A stretch of 64,000 nucleotides of DNA from Xanthomonas sacchari. GTDB lineage: Bacteria; Pseudomonadota; Gammaproteobacteria; Xanthomonadales; Xanthomonadaceae. The position numbers and the translations under genes were made by a program. This document shows positions 45,743-54,654 of this stretch, one piece after another. The stretch covers positions 1,364,001 to 1,428,000 of the forward strand of contig NZ_CP132343.1 in the NCBI RefSeq assembly GCF_040529065.1. The letters run 5' to 3'. Numbering within the stretch: the stretch's first letter is position 1; every line of letters begins with the position of its first letter. The notes under the pieces were generated by a model. The model had not been told where the DNA came from and did no database searches. It was given only the letters and a program-made list of their open reading frames with translations.

Positions 45743-46360
45743 TCAGTCCAGCCGATGCACCGCGTCGGCGATGCGCGCCACTTCCTCGGCCTGGTGGCTG
45801 ACATAGAGCATCGGCAGGCGCACTTCGTCGCGCACGCGCTGCAGGTAGGGGATCAGTTCGCTGCGGCGGTCCGCGTCCAGCGCCGACAACGGCTCGTCGA
45901 ACAGCAGCAGCGCCGGTTGCGACAGCAGCGCACGGCCGATCGCCACGCGCTGCGCTTCGCCGCCGGAAAGCGTGTCCGGGCGCCGTTCCAGCAGCGCGCC
46001 GATGCCGAGCAGCTCGACCACCGCATCGAGTGCAAAGCGCGCCGGCTGGCCGCGGCCGTGGCGGCCGTAGCCGAGGTTGCGGCGCACGTCCATGTGCGGG
46101 AACAGGCGCGCGTCCTGGAACACGTAGCCGATGCCGCGGCGATGCGCCGGCAGGTCGATGCCGGCGGCGCTGTCGTACAGCACCCGGCCATCGATGGCGA
46201 TGTGCCCGCTGCGCGGCGTCAGCACGCCGGCGATGGCGTTGAGCAGGCTGGTCTTGCCGGCGCCGGACGGACCGACCAGGGCGACCACGCGCGCCTGTTC
46301 CTCGATGCGCACGTGGCGGGCGAAGCGGCCGCGCTGCAGGTGCAGGTCGATGCTCAGCAT
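45743..46360 (-). CDS. modC: Molybdate ABC transporter ATP-binding protein ModC (short form)
   Basis: The 205-residue ATPase has Walker A LVGPSGAGKTSLL, the Q-loop YVFQDARLFPHM, signature LSGGEAQRVAIGRALL and Walker B LLLFDEPLSALD. It energises molybdate import with ModB and ModA. It ends right after the ATPase domain, lacking the C-terminal TOBE (molybdate-sensing) domain of most ModC proteins, which are about 350 residues. ATG 46360 with GGAG upstream is preferred; a GTG at 46381 would add seven residues. Third gene of modABC. Confidence 0.88.
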   Translation of the reverse strand: MLSIDLHLQRGRFARHVRIEEQARVVALVGPSGAGKTSLLNAIAGVLTPRSGHIAIDGRVLYDSAAGIDLPAHRRGIGYVFQDARLFPHMDVRRNLGYGRHGRGQPARFALDAVVELLGIGALLERRPDTLSGGEAQRVAIGRALLSQPALLLFDEPLSALDADRRSELIPYLQRVRDEVRLPMLYVSHQAEEVARIADAVHRLD

Positions 46361-46388
46361 CGGCGCCGGCTCCGGGCGCACGTGCGAC

Positions 46389-47084
46389 TCATGCGTCCAC
46401 CTCCGTGCCGCGCTGGCGGCGGACCAGCCACTCCGAGGCCAGCAGGGCGCCCAGCGAGATCGCCAGTGCTACCGCCGCCAACCGCCAGATGCCGGCTTCG
46501 GCACCGGGTACCTGCAGCAGGCTGTAGATCGCCGACGCCAGGGTCTGGGTCTGTCCCGGGATGTTGGAGACGAAGGTGATGGTGGCGCCGAACTCGCCCA
46601 GCGCCTTGGCGAAGCCGAGCACGCCGCCGGCGACCACGCCGGGCCACGCCAGCGGCAGGGTGATGGTGAAGAACACCCGCCAGGGGCCGGCGCCGAGCGT
46701 GGCGGCGGCCGCTTCCAGGCGGCGGTCGGTGGCTTCCAGGGCCAGGCGGATCGCCCGCACCATCAGCGGAAAGCCCATCACTGCGCTGGCCAACGCCGCG
46801 CCGGTCCAGCGGAACGCGAACTGCACGCCGAGATGCTCGAACACCCAGCCGCCGATCGGGCCCTGCAGGCCGAACAGCTGCAACAACGCATAGCCGGTGA
46901 CGATCGGCGGCATCACCAGCGGCAGGTGCAGCAGCGCGTCCAGCAAGGATTTGCCGAAGAAGCGTCGCCGCGCCAGCAGCCAGCCGCAGGCCACTGCGAA
47001 CGGCAGGCTGGCCAGCGCCGCGACCAGCGCGACCTTGACGCTCAGCGCGATCGCGGTCAGTTCCTGCGCGGTGAAGTCGAACAA
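46389..47084 (-). CDS. modB: Molybdate ABC transporter permease ModB
   Basis: The 231-residue permease has five to six membrane helices and the EAA-type loop FAKALGEFGATITFVSN, which contacts ModC; MPPIVTGYALLQLFG and GFPLMVRAIRLALE are further family features. The frame shows no ATG near the expected position. A TTG at 47084, 11 bp after the modA stop, gives the family-like FDFTAQELTAIALS start and is my choice; the frame is open to 47192 within modA. The start is therefore uncertain, while the identity is firm. Confidence 0.87.
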   Translation of the reverse strand: MFDFTAQELTAIALSVKVALVAALASLPFAVACGWLLARRRFFGKSLLDALLHLPLVMPPIVTGYALLQLFGLQGPIGGWVFEHLGVQFAFRWTGAALASAVMGFPLMVRAIRLALEATDRRLEAAAATLGAGPWRVFFTITLPLAWPGVVAGGVLGFAKALGEFGATITFVSNIPGQTQTLASAIYSLLQVPGAEAGIWRLAAVALAISLGALLASEWLVRRQRGTEVDA

Positions 47085-47094
47085 TGGCAGGTTC

Positions 47095-47874
47095 TCAGTG
47101 GGCGGGCGAGAAACCGTGGCGACGGAAGATCGCCTGTGCCGGTGGCGTGCCCAGCCAGCGTACGAAATCGGCGGCGCGCTTCGCCTGCGCACTCGCGCGC
47201 AGCGGCGCCACCGGATACACGATCGGTGCGTGGCTGTCGGCGGGGAAGGTCGCCACCACCCGCACCTTGGGCTCGGCCTGGGCGTCGGACCCGTAGACGA
47301 TGCCCAGCGGCGCCTCGCCGCGCGCCACCAGCATCAGCGCGCTGCGCACGCTCTCGCTTTCGGCCAGGCGCGGTTGCACCGCGTCCCACTGGCCCAGCGC
47401 CTGCAGCGCGGCGCGCGCGTACTTGCCGGCCGGCACGCTGGCGGTCTGGCCGATCGCCAGGCGCCCCTGCGCACCGAGCGCGGCGAGCAGCGCGCCGGGT
47501 TTGCGCAGGTCGACCTGCGCCTTGCTGGTGGCCGGCGCCACCAGCACCAGGGTGTTGCCTAGCAGGTCGCGGCGCAGTGCCGGATCGATCAACTTACGCT
47601 GCTGCAGGTAGTCCATCCACTCCTGGTCGGCGGACACGAACACGTCCGCCGGCGCGCCCTGTTCCACCTGCCGGGCCAGCGTGGAGCTGGCGGCGTAGGA
47701 CACCTGCACGGGGGGGGCGCTGGCGCGCTGGTAGGCGCTGGCGGCCTCGTCCAGCGATTCCTTGAGGCTGGCGGCGGCGAACACGGTCAGCGGCGTCTGC
47801 GCCGAGACCGGCGCGATCGCGGTGGCGACGATCAAGGTGCACAGGCACAGCAGGCGGCGCAGCGGTCGGGTCAT
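47095..47874 (-). CDS. modA: Molybdate-binding periplasmic protein ModA
   Basis: The 259-residue protein has a signal peptide ([18 protein letters not shown]) and the ModA fold: [47 protein letters not shown] (in parts), LVLVAPA and [12 protein letters not shown]. The Ser in the AAASLKE loop and Ser in the AASSTLA loop are expected oxyanion ligands. It captures molybdate for ModB/ModC. First gene of modABC; no modE-like regulator or molybdenum-box repeat was found nearby. Confidence 0.92.
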   Translation of the reverse strand: MTRPLRRLLCLCTLIVATAIAPVSAQTPLTVFAAASLKESLDEAASAYQRASAPPVQVSYAASSTLARQVEQGAPADVFVSADQEWMDYLQQRKLIDPALRRDLLGNTLVLVAPATSKAQVDLRKPGALLAALGAQGRLAIGQTASVPAGKYARAALQALGQWDAVQPRLAESESVRSALMLVARGEAPLGIVYGSDAQAEPKVRVVATFPADSHAPIVYPVAPLRASAQAKRAADFVRWLGTPPAQAIFRRHGFSPAH

Positions 47875-47989
47875 GGGTCACTCCAGCGGGGGCAGGTAGG
47901 CGATGCGGCAGTGCGCGGCGGCGCGCGCGTACGGTCGCGCAGCGCTGTCGCAAACCCGCATCCTAGCGCGCCGGCGGCGCGCTGCCTGC

Positions 47990-48820
47990 TCACGCCGGCG
48001 GCGGCGCCAGGTCGTCGGTGCGGCCGGCCTGGATGTTGGCGCGCACCGACGGCTGCATCAGCCGCGGCTCGGCCAGCGTCGCATCGCGCGCCTGGCGCAG
48101 GGCCACGAAGGCCGCTTCGTCGATGCCGTCGCGCACGTGGATGTTGCTGCGGCGTTGTTCGCCGATGCTGGTCTGGCAGGCCACCGCGCGGCCGCCTGCG
48201 CCGTAGTCGTGGCACACGAACACGCGCGTCGCCTCCGGCAGCGCGTACAGCCGCTGGATCGAACGGTACAGCGTGGTCGCGTCGCCGCCGGGGAAGTCGC
48301 AGCGCGCGGTGCCGCTGTCGGGCATGAACAGCGAATCGCCCGGGAACAGCGCATCGCCGATCAGGTAGGCGACGCTGTCGCCGGTGTGGCCTGGCACGGC
48401 GATGACCTGCGCCTGCACACTGCCGATCGCGAAACGCTCGCCATCGGCGAACAGGTGATCGAAGCCGCAGCGCGCCTGCGGGTCCGCGTCCAGGCCGTAC
48501 TGCGGCGCGAAACGGGCACGCACCTCGCGGATGCCGTCGCCGATCGCCAGCGTCGCCTGCGGCCAGCGTCGCTTGAACCATTGCGCGGCGGAGACATGAT
48601 CGGCGTGGGCGTGGGTCTCGAGGATCCAGCGCAGGTGCAGTCCGCGCGCGTCCAGGCACGCGGCAAGCGCCTGCGCCGGCGCGTCGTCCAGCGCGCCGGT
48701 CTGCGGGTCGTAGCCCACCACCGGGTCGATCACCGCGGCGTCGTTGCCATCCTCGACCACGTAGCTCCAGGTGCCGGAACCAGCATGGTGGAAAGCGTGG
48801 ACGTGCGGATGCTGGCTCAT
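47990..48820 (-). CDS. blh: MBL-fold persulfide dioxygenase-like protein (Blh/ETHE1 type)
   Basis: The 276-residue metallo-beta-lactamase-fold protein has THAHADHVSAA at residues 69-79 (metal ligands His70, His72, Asp74), VPGHTGDSVAYL, LFPGDSLFMPDSGTARCDF and FVCHDYGAGGR. This matches the ETHE1/Blh group, which oxidises glutathione persulfide to sulfite with one iron. The C-terminal part with IGEQRRSNIHV is typical of Blh rather than glyoxalase II. It overlaps bigR by 4 bp and follows a rhodanese gene, so sulfide detoxification is the likely role. Confidence 0.9.
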   Translation of the reverse strand: MSQHPHVHAFHHAGSGTWSYVVEDGNDAAVIDPVVGYDPQTGALDDAPAQALAACLDARGLHLRWILETHAHADHVSAAQWFKRRWPQATLAIGDGIREVRARFAPQYGLDADPQARCGFDHLFADGERFAIGSVQAQVIAVPGHTGDSVAYLIGDALFPGDSLFMPDSGTARCDFPGGDATTLYRSIQRLYALPEATRVFVCHDYGAGGRAVACQTSIGEQRRSNIHVRDGIDEAAFVALRQARDATLAEPRLMQPSVRANIQAGRTDDLAPPPA

Positions 48821-49143
48821 CGATCGCTCCGGGGGGCGGCAGGTGGCGCGGCGCTGCAGTAGATGCCGTGCAACACCTCAAGGATGCGCTGCACCGGGCC
48901 GGGCACCAGCGAATAATAGATGGTCTGACCCTCGCGGCGGGTCTGCACCAGTCCATCCTCGCGCAGCAGCGCCAGGTGTTGCGACAGCGCCGACTGGCTG
49001 AGCTCCACGCGCGCGTTGAGCTCGCCGACCGATTGCTCGTGGTCCACCAGCAGGCACAGCAGCAGCAGCCGCTTCTCGTTGCCGAGCGCCTTCAGCAGGC
49101 GCGCCGCCTCGCTGGCGTGCGCGCGCATCGCGGCAGGGTCCAT
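48817..49143 (-). CDS. bigR: BigR-like sulfide-responsive repressor (ArsR family)
   Basis: The 108-residue winged-helix protein has the ArsR features RLLKALGNEKRLLLLCLLVD, SQSALSQHLALLREDGLV and the wing RREGQTIYYSL. Two cysteines (Cys30 and Cys96) are 66 residues apart, the same spacing as Cys42 and Cys108 of Xylella BigR, which form a disulfide or tetrasulfide on sulfide exposure and release DNA. ATG 49143 is chosen; an in-frame ATG at 49167 would add eight residues. The gene lies between rhodanese and persulfide dioxygenase, as in known bigR operons. Confidence 0.85.
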   Translation of the reverse strand: MDPAAMRAHASEAARLLKALGNEKRLLLLCLLVDHEQSVGELNARVELSQSALSQHLALLREDGLVQTRREGQTIYYSLVPGPVQRILEVLHGIYCSAAPPAAPRSDR

Positions 49144-49171
49144 GGCGGTTGCGGCGCGGCGCGGCATGGGC

Positions 49172-49540
49172 TCAGAAATCGACCGGGCCACCGGCCGCGG
49201 TCCAGCCCAGGAAGCCGCCGGTCAGCGAGCGCACCGCGGTGTAGCCCAGGTGCTGCAGGCTCAGCGCCGCCAGGGTGGAGCGGCCGCCGCTGGCGCAGTA
49301 CAGCAGGATCGGCTGGTCGCGTCGGGCCAGCGCCGGATCGGCATCGAGGCGGAATTCGAGGATGCCGCGCGGGATGTTGATGGCGTTGGGCAGGTGGCCC
49401 ATGGCGAACTCGCCGGGTTCGCGCACGTCGATGATCCATTCGCCGGGCAGGGGCGTGGCGGCGGCATCGGTGTGGACAGGGGGTTCGTGGATCTGCGCGC
49501 GTGCGCGGTCGACCAGGGCTTGGGCGGAGGAGGCGGGCAT
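49172..49540 (-). CDS. Rhodanese-like sulfurtransferase
   Basis: The 122-residue single-domain rhodanese shows GEWIIDVREPGEFAMGHLP, AINIPRGILEFRLD and the active-site loop LLYCASGGRSTLAAL with the persulfide-forming Cys. It would move sulfane sulfur between thiosulfate, glutathione persulfide and acceptors, working with the Blh dioxygenase. ATG 49540 is chosen because the upstream candidate at 49571-49573 lies inside the AT-rich promoter/operator. It is the first gene of the bigR operon, 28 bp before bigR. Confidence 0.88.
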   Translation of the reverse strand: MPASSAQALVDRARAQIHEPPVHTDAAATPLPGEWIIDVREPGEFAMGHLPNAINIPRGILEFRLDADPALARRDQPILLYCASGGRSTLAALSLQHLGYTAVRSLTGGFLGWTAAGGPVDF

Positions 49541-49573
49541 TGGGGGTGCTCGGCGGGAAAGTGCGGCCATCAT

Positions 49574-49614
49574 ATCAGTTGACTCTAATATAAGAAAATT
49601 CTAATTTATCTAGC
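49574..49614. promoter_or_regulatory. AT-rich promoter/operator between rhodanese and RND adaptor genes
   Basis: A 41-bp AT-rich island (with ATTCTAATTTATC and TCTAATATAAG) stands out in otherwise GC-rich DNA, just upstream of the rhodanese gene. It contains repeated TTAGA-type half-sites on the minus strand. BigR boxes are AT-rich palindromes, so this is a likely BigR site. It could also affect the divergent efflux genes. Confidence 0.55.
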
Positions 49615-49699
49615 GGCCAGCCTGGGGCGGCCGCGCCCGGCCTGCCGCGGCGGAATACCCACCGACGGCGCGGATGCGCCCTTTTTCTGGAGTTCGAGC

Positions 49700-50878
49700 A
49701 TGCGTGTGCTTCGTTGGCCGATCCGGGGTGTCTGGCGTGGCGGACGGCTGCGCGGGAGGCTTGCTGCACCTGCCGCTACAGCGGCCCGCGGCAACGGCCG
49801 GGCGCCCCTGGCGGGCACGCTCGCGGCGCTGGCGATGCTGGCGCTCGCCGGCTGTCGGCATGACGCCGCCGCGGTCGCGCCGCCGCCGTTGCCGGCGCTG
49901 GCGACCGCGCCGGTGGAGCCCGCGGCGATGGCATCGCGCTCCTGGGACGGCGTCGTGACCGCGGTGGAGTACGCCGATCTGAGCGCGCAGACCGGCGGGC
50001 GCGTGCGCAGCGTCGCGGTGGACGTGGGCGACCGGGTCGCCGCTGGCCAGGTGCTGCTGCAACTCAGCGCAGTGGAACAGCGCGCCGGCGTGGCCGGTGC
50101 GCGGGCGCAAGTGCGTGCCGCGACGGCCAGCGCCGACGAGGCCGAGGCCAGCTATCGCCGCTATGCGTCCCTGGCCGGGGCGCAATACGTGTCGCGCGCG
50201 CAACTGGACCAGGCCCGCGCCACCCGCGATGCGGCCATTGCCGCACGCGCTGCCGCCGCCGCGCAACTGGCGCAGGCGCAGCAGCCGGCCGACTACACCG
50301 TGGTGCGCGCGCCGTTCGCGGGTGTCATCAGCGCGCGCCAGGTGCAGCCGGGCGAGGCGGTGGCGGCCGGGCAGGCCTTGCTGTCGCTGTACGTGCCCGG
50401 CGCGCAGCGCATCGAGGTGCAGGTGCCGCAGTCCGATGCCGACGCCATCCGTGCCGTGCCGCGCGCGCAGGTGCGGTTGGACGATGGGCGCATCCTGCAG
50501 ATTCCGCAGGTGACGGTGTTCCCCACCGCCGATCCGCGCAGCCACAGCGTGACGGTGCGGGTGCCGTTGCCGCTGCTGCAGCCGGCCCCGGCACCCGGCA
50601 CCACGGCCAAGGTCGAGGTGCCGCTGGCTGCCGGCGATGCCGCGGAGGCGGCGCCGTTGCGCATTCCGCTGTCGGCGCTGCTGCAACGGGGCGAACTCAG
50701 CGCGGCCTATGTGCTGGCCGACGGTCGGCTCAGCCTGCGGCAGCTGCGGATCGGGCAGCGCGGTGCGCAGCGGGTGGAAGTGCTGGCCGGGCTGCGCGCA
50801 GGCGAGCGGGTGGCGCGCGATCCGGTCGCTGCGGGACAGGCGCTGGCCGCGCAGCGGCGCGCGCTGGCGGAGCGTTGA
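49700..50878 (+). CDS. RND efflux periplasmic adaptor (HlyD/AcrA family)
   Basis: The 392-residue adaptor has an unusually long basic N-terminus before a lipoprotein signal with lipobox LAGC (Cys near residue 52), barrel-hairpin domains ([37 protein letters not shown]), an alpha hairpin, and the lipoyl half YTVVRAPFAGVISARQVQPG. It links an inner-membrane RND pump to an outer-membrane channel. GGAG lies 6 bases upstream of ATG 49700. It is followed after 1 bp by the RND pump gene and is divergent from the bigR operon. Confidence 0.92.
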   Translation: MRVLRWPIRGVWRGGRLRGRLAAPAATAARGNGRAPLAGTLAALAMLALAGCRHDAAAVAPPPLPALATAPVEPAAMASRSWDGVVTAVEYADLSAQTGGRVRSVAVDVGDRVAAGQVLLQLSAVEQRAGVAGARAQVRAATASADEAEASYRRYASLAGAQYVSRAQLDQARATRDAAIAARAAAAAQLAQAQQPADYTVVRAPFAGVISARQVQPGEAVAAGQALLSLYVPGAQRIEVQVPQSDADAIRAVPRAQVRLDDGRILQIPQVTVFPTADPRSHSVTVRVPLPLLQPAPAPGTTAKVEVPLAAGDAAEAAPLRIPLSALLQRGELSAAYVLADGRLSLRQLRIGQRGAQRVEVLAGLRAGERVARDPVAAGQALAAQRRALAER

Positions 50879-50879
50879 G

Positions 50880-53800
50880 ATGGCCACCGGTTTCGGGATG
50901 TCCGGCCGCCTGGCGGCATTCTTCCAGGCCAATCCGCTGACGCCGATGCTGGCCCTGCTCGGCCTGTTGCTCGGCCTGGCGGCGGTGGCGATCACGCCGC
51001 GCGAGGAAGAGCCGCAGATCGACGTGACCATGGCCAACGTGTTCGTGTCGCTGCCGGGCGCAGATGCGCGCGAGGTCGAACAGCTGCTGAGCACGCCGCT
51101 GGAACAGAAGCTCGACGAGATCGAGGGCATCAAGCACGTGTACTCGGTGAGCCGCCCCGGGCAGGCGGTGTTGACCGTCGAATTCCAGGTCGGGGTGCCG
51201 CGGCAGACCGCGCTGGTGCGCCTGTACAACCAGGTGTATTCCAATCTGGACGTGCTGCCCACGCAGATGGGCGCCAGCGCGCCGCTGGTCAAGCCCAAGG
51301 GCATCGACGACGTGCCGGTGATGAGCGTGACCCTGTGGAGCGACGATCCGCAGCGCAGCGCCGCCGACCTGGGCGCGATCGCGCGCACCCTGGAGACCGA
51401 CCTCAAGCGTCTGCCGGGCACGCGCGACATCTACAGCATCGGCGCGCCGCCGCGGGTGGTCACGGTGACGCTGGATCCGGCGCGGCTGGCCGCCTACGAC
51501 CTCACCGTGGCCGACCTCGGCCAGGCGCTGCAGGGGGCGAACGTGGTGCGCCCGCTCGGCGACCGTATCGGCGGCGGCCGTGCGGTGCCGCTCAGTGCCG
51601 GGCGGTTCCTGGCCGATGCCGATGCCGTGCGCGAGCTGGTGATCGGCGTGCACGACGGCCGGCCGCTGCAGTTGCGCGATGTGGCACAGATCCAGGCCGG
51701 TGCCGACCTGCCCACGGCCTACGTGTGGTACGGCGCGCCACCCACGCGCGGCGGCCCGGCGCAGGGGCGCGCGCCGGCGGTGACCCTGGCCATCGCCAAG
51801 AAGTCGGGCAGCGACGCCTCGGCGCTCACCCGCGCGGTGAGCGCGCGCCTGCAGGCCTTGCGCGGCGAACTGCTGCCGCAGGGCGTGCATGCCGAGGTCA
51901 CCCGCGACTACGGCGCCAGCGCGGCGGCCAAGGCCGCCAAGCTGATCCACAAGCTGGTGTTCGCCACCGCCTCGGTGGTGCTGCTGGTGCTGTTCGCGCT
52001 GGGCTGGCGCGAGGCCATCGTGGTCGGCAGCGCGGTGGTGCTGACCCTGGCGCTCACGCTGTTCGCCTCGTGGGCGATGGGCTTCACCCTCAATCGCGTG
52101 TCGCTGTTCGCGCTGATCTTCTCCATCGGCATCCTGGTCGACGATGCCATCGTGGTGGTGGAGAACATCCACCGCCATCTGCGCGCCGGCGGCAAGACCT
52201 TGCGCGAGGCGATTCCGCCGGCGGTGGACGAAGTCGGCGGCCCGACCATCCTCGCCACCTTCACCGTGATCGCGGCGCTGATGCCGATGGCCTTCGTCAG
52301 CGGCCTGATGGGGCCGTACATGCGGCCGATCCCGATCAACGCTTCGGTCGGCATGCTGCTGTCGCTGGCGATCGCGCTGGTGGTGACGCCGTGGCTGGCG
52401 CTGAAGCTGCTGAAGCGGCATGTGCCGGCGCACGCCGCGCAGGTAGCGGCGGGGAACGATGCGCCGCCGCGCCTGCAGCGCGTGTTCGGGTACTTGCTGC
52501 ACCCGTTCCTGGATCCTATCCGCGGCGCGCGCCGGCGTGGCTGGCTGTTCGCCGGCATCGCGGCGCTGCTGCTGGCCGCGGTGGGCCTGGTCGGGCTGCA
52601 GTGGGTGGTGCTGAAGATGCTGCCGTTCGACGACAAGTCCGAGCTGCAGATCGTGGTCGACCTGCCCGAAGGCAGCACTGTGCAGGACACCGATGCGTTG
52701 CTGGTGGAGTTGGCCGGGGTGCTCGACCGCACGCCCGAGGTGCACGACTACCAGGGCTATGCCGGGACCTCGGCGCCGGTCAACTTCAATGGCCTGGTGC
52801 GGCAGTACTTCCTGCGCAGCGGCAACACCGTCGGCGACCTGCAGGTGAATCTGGTCGACAAGCACCAGCGCACGCGCCACAGCCATGCCATCGCCCGCGC
52901 GCTGCGGCCGCCGCTGGCGGCGATCGCACGCCGGCATGGCGCGTCGCTGAAGGTGGTGGAGGTGCCGCCGGGGCCGCCGGTGCTGTCACCGTTGGTGGCC
53001 GAGGTCTATGGGCCGGACTATCCGCGCAGCCGCCAGCTCGCCCTGGCGCTGGAGCGACGCTTCCTGCGCACGCCGAACGTGGTCGATGTCGACACCAGCG
53101 TGGAGAGTGCGGCCACCCGCGAAACGCTGGTGGTCGACCGCGTGCGCGCCGCGCGCCTGGGCGTGAGCCAGGCCTCCATCGCCGATGCCCTGACCACGGC
53201 GGTGCAGGGTCTGGACGTCACCTGGCTGCACGATGGCACGTCCAAGGTGGCGCAGCCGGTGCGGCTGCGCCTGCCGGGCGCCGCGCAGGCCGCCAGCGCA
53301 CGCCTGCTGGCGCTGCGCGTGCGCGGTGGCGATGGGCAACTGGTGCCGCTGTCGGAACTGGTCGCGGTGCAGCGCCTGCCCTGGGACGACAGCATCGCGC
53401 ACAAGGACCTGCGGCCGGTGGTGTACGTCACCGGCGACGAAGCCGGGCGCCTGGACAGCCCGCTGTACGGCATGTTCGACCTGGTCGGGCAACTACGCGG
53501 CCACCGGCTCGATGGGCAGACGCTGCAGCAGTATTTCATCGCACCGCCGACCGACACCGCCGACTTCGCGGTGAAATGGGACGGCGAATGGCAGATCACC
53601 TACGAGACCTTCCGCGACATGGGTATCGCCTACGCGGTGGGCCTGTTGCTGATCTATCTGCTGGTGGTGGCGCAGTTCCGCAGCTATCTGCTGCCGCTGG
53701 TGATCATGGCGCCGATTCCGCTGACGGTGATCGGGGTGATGCCGGGTCATGCCCTGCTCGGCGCGCAGTTCACCGCGACCAGCATGATCGGCATGATCGC

Positions 53801-54095
53801 CCTGGCCGGCATCATCGTGCGCAATTCGATCCTGCTGGTTGACTTCATCCGTCATGCCCTGGCGCAGGGACGCAGCGCCGAACAGGCGGTGATCGAGGCC
53901 TGTGCGGTGCGTGCACCGCCGATCGTGCTGACCGGCCTGGCGGCGATGCTGGGCGCGCTGTTCATCCTCGACGATCCGATCTTCAACGGCCTGGCGGTGG
54001 CGCTGTTGTTCGGCATCCTGGTCAGCACGGCGCTGACCCTGCTGGTCATCCCGTTGCTGTACTACCCGCTGGCACGGCGCGAAGCGGCGGCGTGA
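50880..54095 (+). CDS. RND efflux transporter, inner-membrane pump
   Basis: The 1071-residue protein is a complete RND pump: first helix NPLTPMLALLGLLLGLAAV, porter loops (ANVFVSLPGADAREVEQLL in part, VYSVSRPGQAVLTVEF), central helices with FSIGILVDDAIVVVENIHR near residue 418 bearing the proton-relay Asp pair, FTVIAALMPMAFVSGLMGP, and a second half with IGMIALAGIIVRNSILLVD. No outer-membrane factor gene follows, so it probably uses a shared TolC. The substrate is unknown; its place next to the bigR operon suggests possible co-regulation by sulfide. Confidence 0.93.
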   Translation: MATGFGMSGRLAAFFQANPLTPMLALLGLLLGLAAVAITPREEEPQIDVTMANVFVSLPGADAREVEQLLSTPLEQKLDEIEGIKHVYSVSRPGQAVLTVEFQVGVPRQTALVRLYNQVYSNLDVLPTQMGASAPLVKPKGIDDVPVMSVTLWSDDPQRSAADLGAIARTLETDLKRLPGTRDIYSIGAPPRVVTVTLDPARLAAYDLTVADLGQALQGANVVRPLGDRIGGGRAVPLSAGRFLADADAVRELVIGVHDGRPLQLRDVAQIQAGADLPTAYVWYGAPPTRGGPAQGRAPAVTLAIAKKSGSDASALTRAVSARLQALRGELLPQGVHAEVTRDYGASAAAKAAKLIHKLVFATASVVLLVLFALGWREAIVVGSAVVLTLALTLFASWAMGFTLNRVSLFALIFSIGILVDDAIVVVENIHRHLRAGGKTLREAIPPAVDEVGGPTILATFTVIAALMPMAFVSGLMGPYMRPIPINASVGMLLSLAIALVVTPWLALKLLKRHVPAHAAQVAAGNDAPPRLQRVFGYLLHPFLDPIRGARRRGWLFAGIAALLLAAVGLVGLQWVVLKMLPFDDKSELQIVVDLPEGSTVQDTDALLVELAGVLDRTPEVHDYQGYAGTSAPVNFNGLVRQYFLRSGNTVGDLQVNLVDKHQRTRHSHAIARALRPPLAAIARRHGASLKVVEVPPGPPVLSPLVAEVYGPDYPRSRQLALALERRFLRTPNVVDVDTSVESAATRETLVVDRVRAARLGVSQASIADALTTAVQGLDVTWLHDGTSKVAQPVRLRLPGAAQAASARLLALRVRGGDGQLVPLSELVAVQRLPWDDSIAHKDLRPVVYVTGDEAGRLDSPLYGMFDLVGQLRGHRLDGQTLQQYFIAPPTDTADFAVKWDGEWQITYETFRDMGIAYAVGLLLIYLLVVAQFRSYLLPLVIMAPIPLTVIGVMPGHALLGAQFTATSMIGMIALAGIIVRNSILLVDFIRHALAQGRSAEQAVIEACAVRAPPIVLTGLAAMLGALFILDDPIFNGLAVALLFGILVSTALTLLVIPLLYYPLARREAAA

Positions 54096-54174
54096 GCACG
54101 ACGCTGCGTCCACACGCCGTTACCGGTGCCGGCGTAGAGTCGGAAATCCCTTTCTGCGAAGTGGAGTTTCCACG

Positions 54175-54654
54175 ATGCCCATCGGCGATCCGATCCGCGT
54201 CACCCTGGAGCAGGACACGGACTTCGCGTTCCGCATTCGCTTCGACGAAACCGCGCTGGAGCCCTGGCTGAGCGACGAAACCGCGCCGCTGGGCCAGGAG
54301 CGCGGCCCCAATCCCACGCGCATCCTGCTGGCCGGCATCGCCAATTGCCTGGCCGTCAGCCTGCTGTTCGCGATGCGCAAGTACAAGAACGATCCGGCCG
54401 GGGTGGTCGCGCACATCACCGCCACGCCGATGCGCAATCCTGAAGGGTTCTGGCGCATTCCGCAGGCCTCGGTGGAACTGCAACTGCCCGGCGCGAATCA
54501 GGACTATGCGCAGCTGGAACGGATCCTGGCGCAGTTCGAGCAGTTCTGCGTGGTCACCCAGAGCGTGCGCCAGGGCATCGACGTGCAGGTCACGGTCAAG
54601 GACGCGCAAGGCACGGTGTTGCTGGGCGACAAGAGCATCGAGGCCGGCGCATGA
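54175..54654 (+). CDS. OsmC family protein
   Basis: The 159-residue protein has the OsmC/Ohr fold with two redox cysteines, in LLAGIANCLAVSLLFAMRK (near residue 58) and EQFCVVTQSVRQGIDVQV (near residue 123). Members reduce organic hydroperoxides or handle sulfur species. A Tyr-Lys-rich middle and DFAFRIRFDE start are usual. The gene overlaps trxC by 4 bp, so it may be recycled by thioredoxin 2. An 80-bp gap separates it from the RND pump. Confidence 0.88.
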   Translation: MPIGDPIRVTLEQDTDFAFRIRFDETALEPWLSDETAPLGQERGPNPTRILLAGIANCLAVSLLFAMRKYKNDPAGVVAHITATPMRNPEGFWRIPQASVELQLPGANQDYAQLERILAQFEQFCVVTQSVRQGIDVQVTVKDAQGTVLLGDKSIEAGA

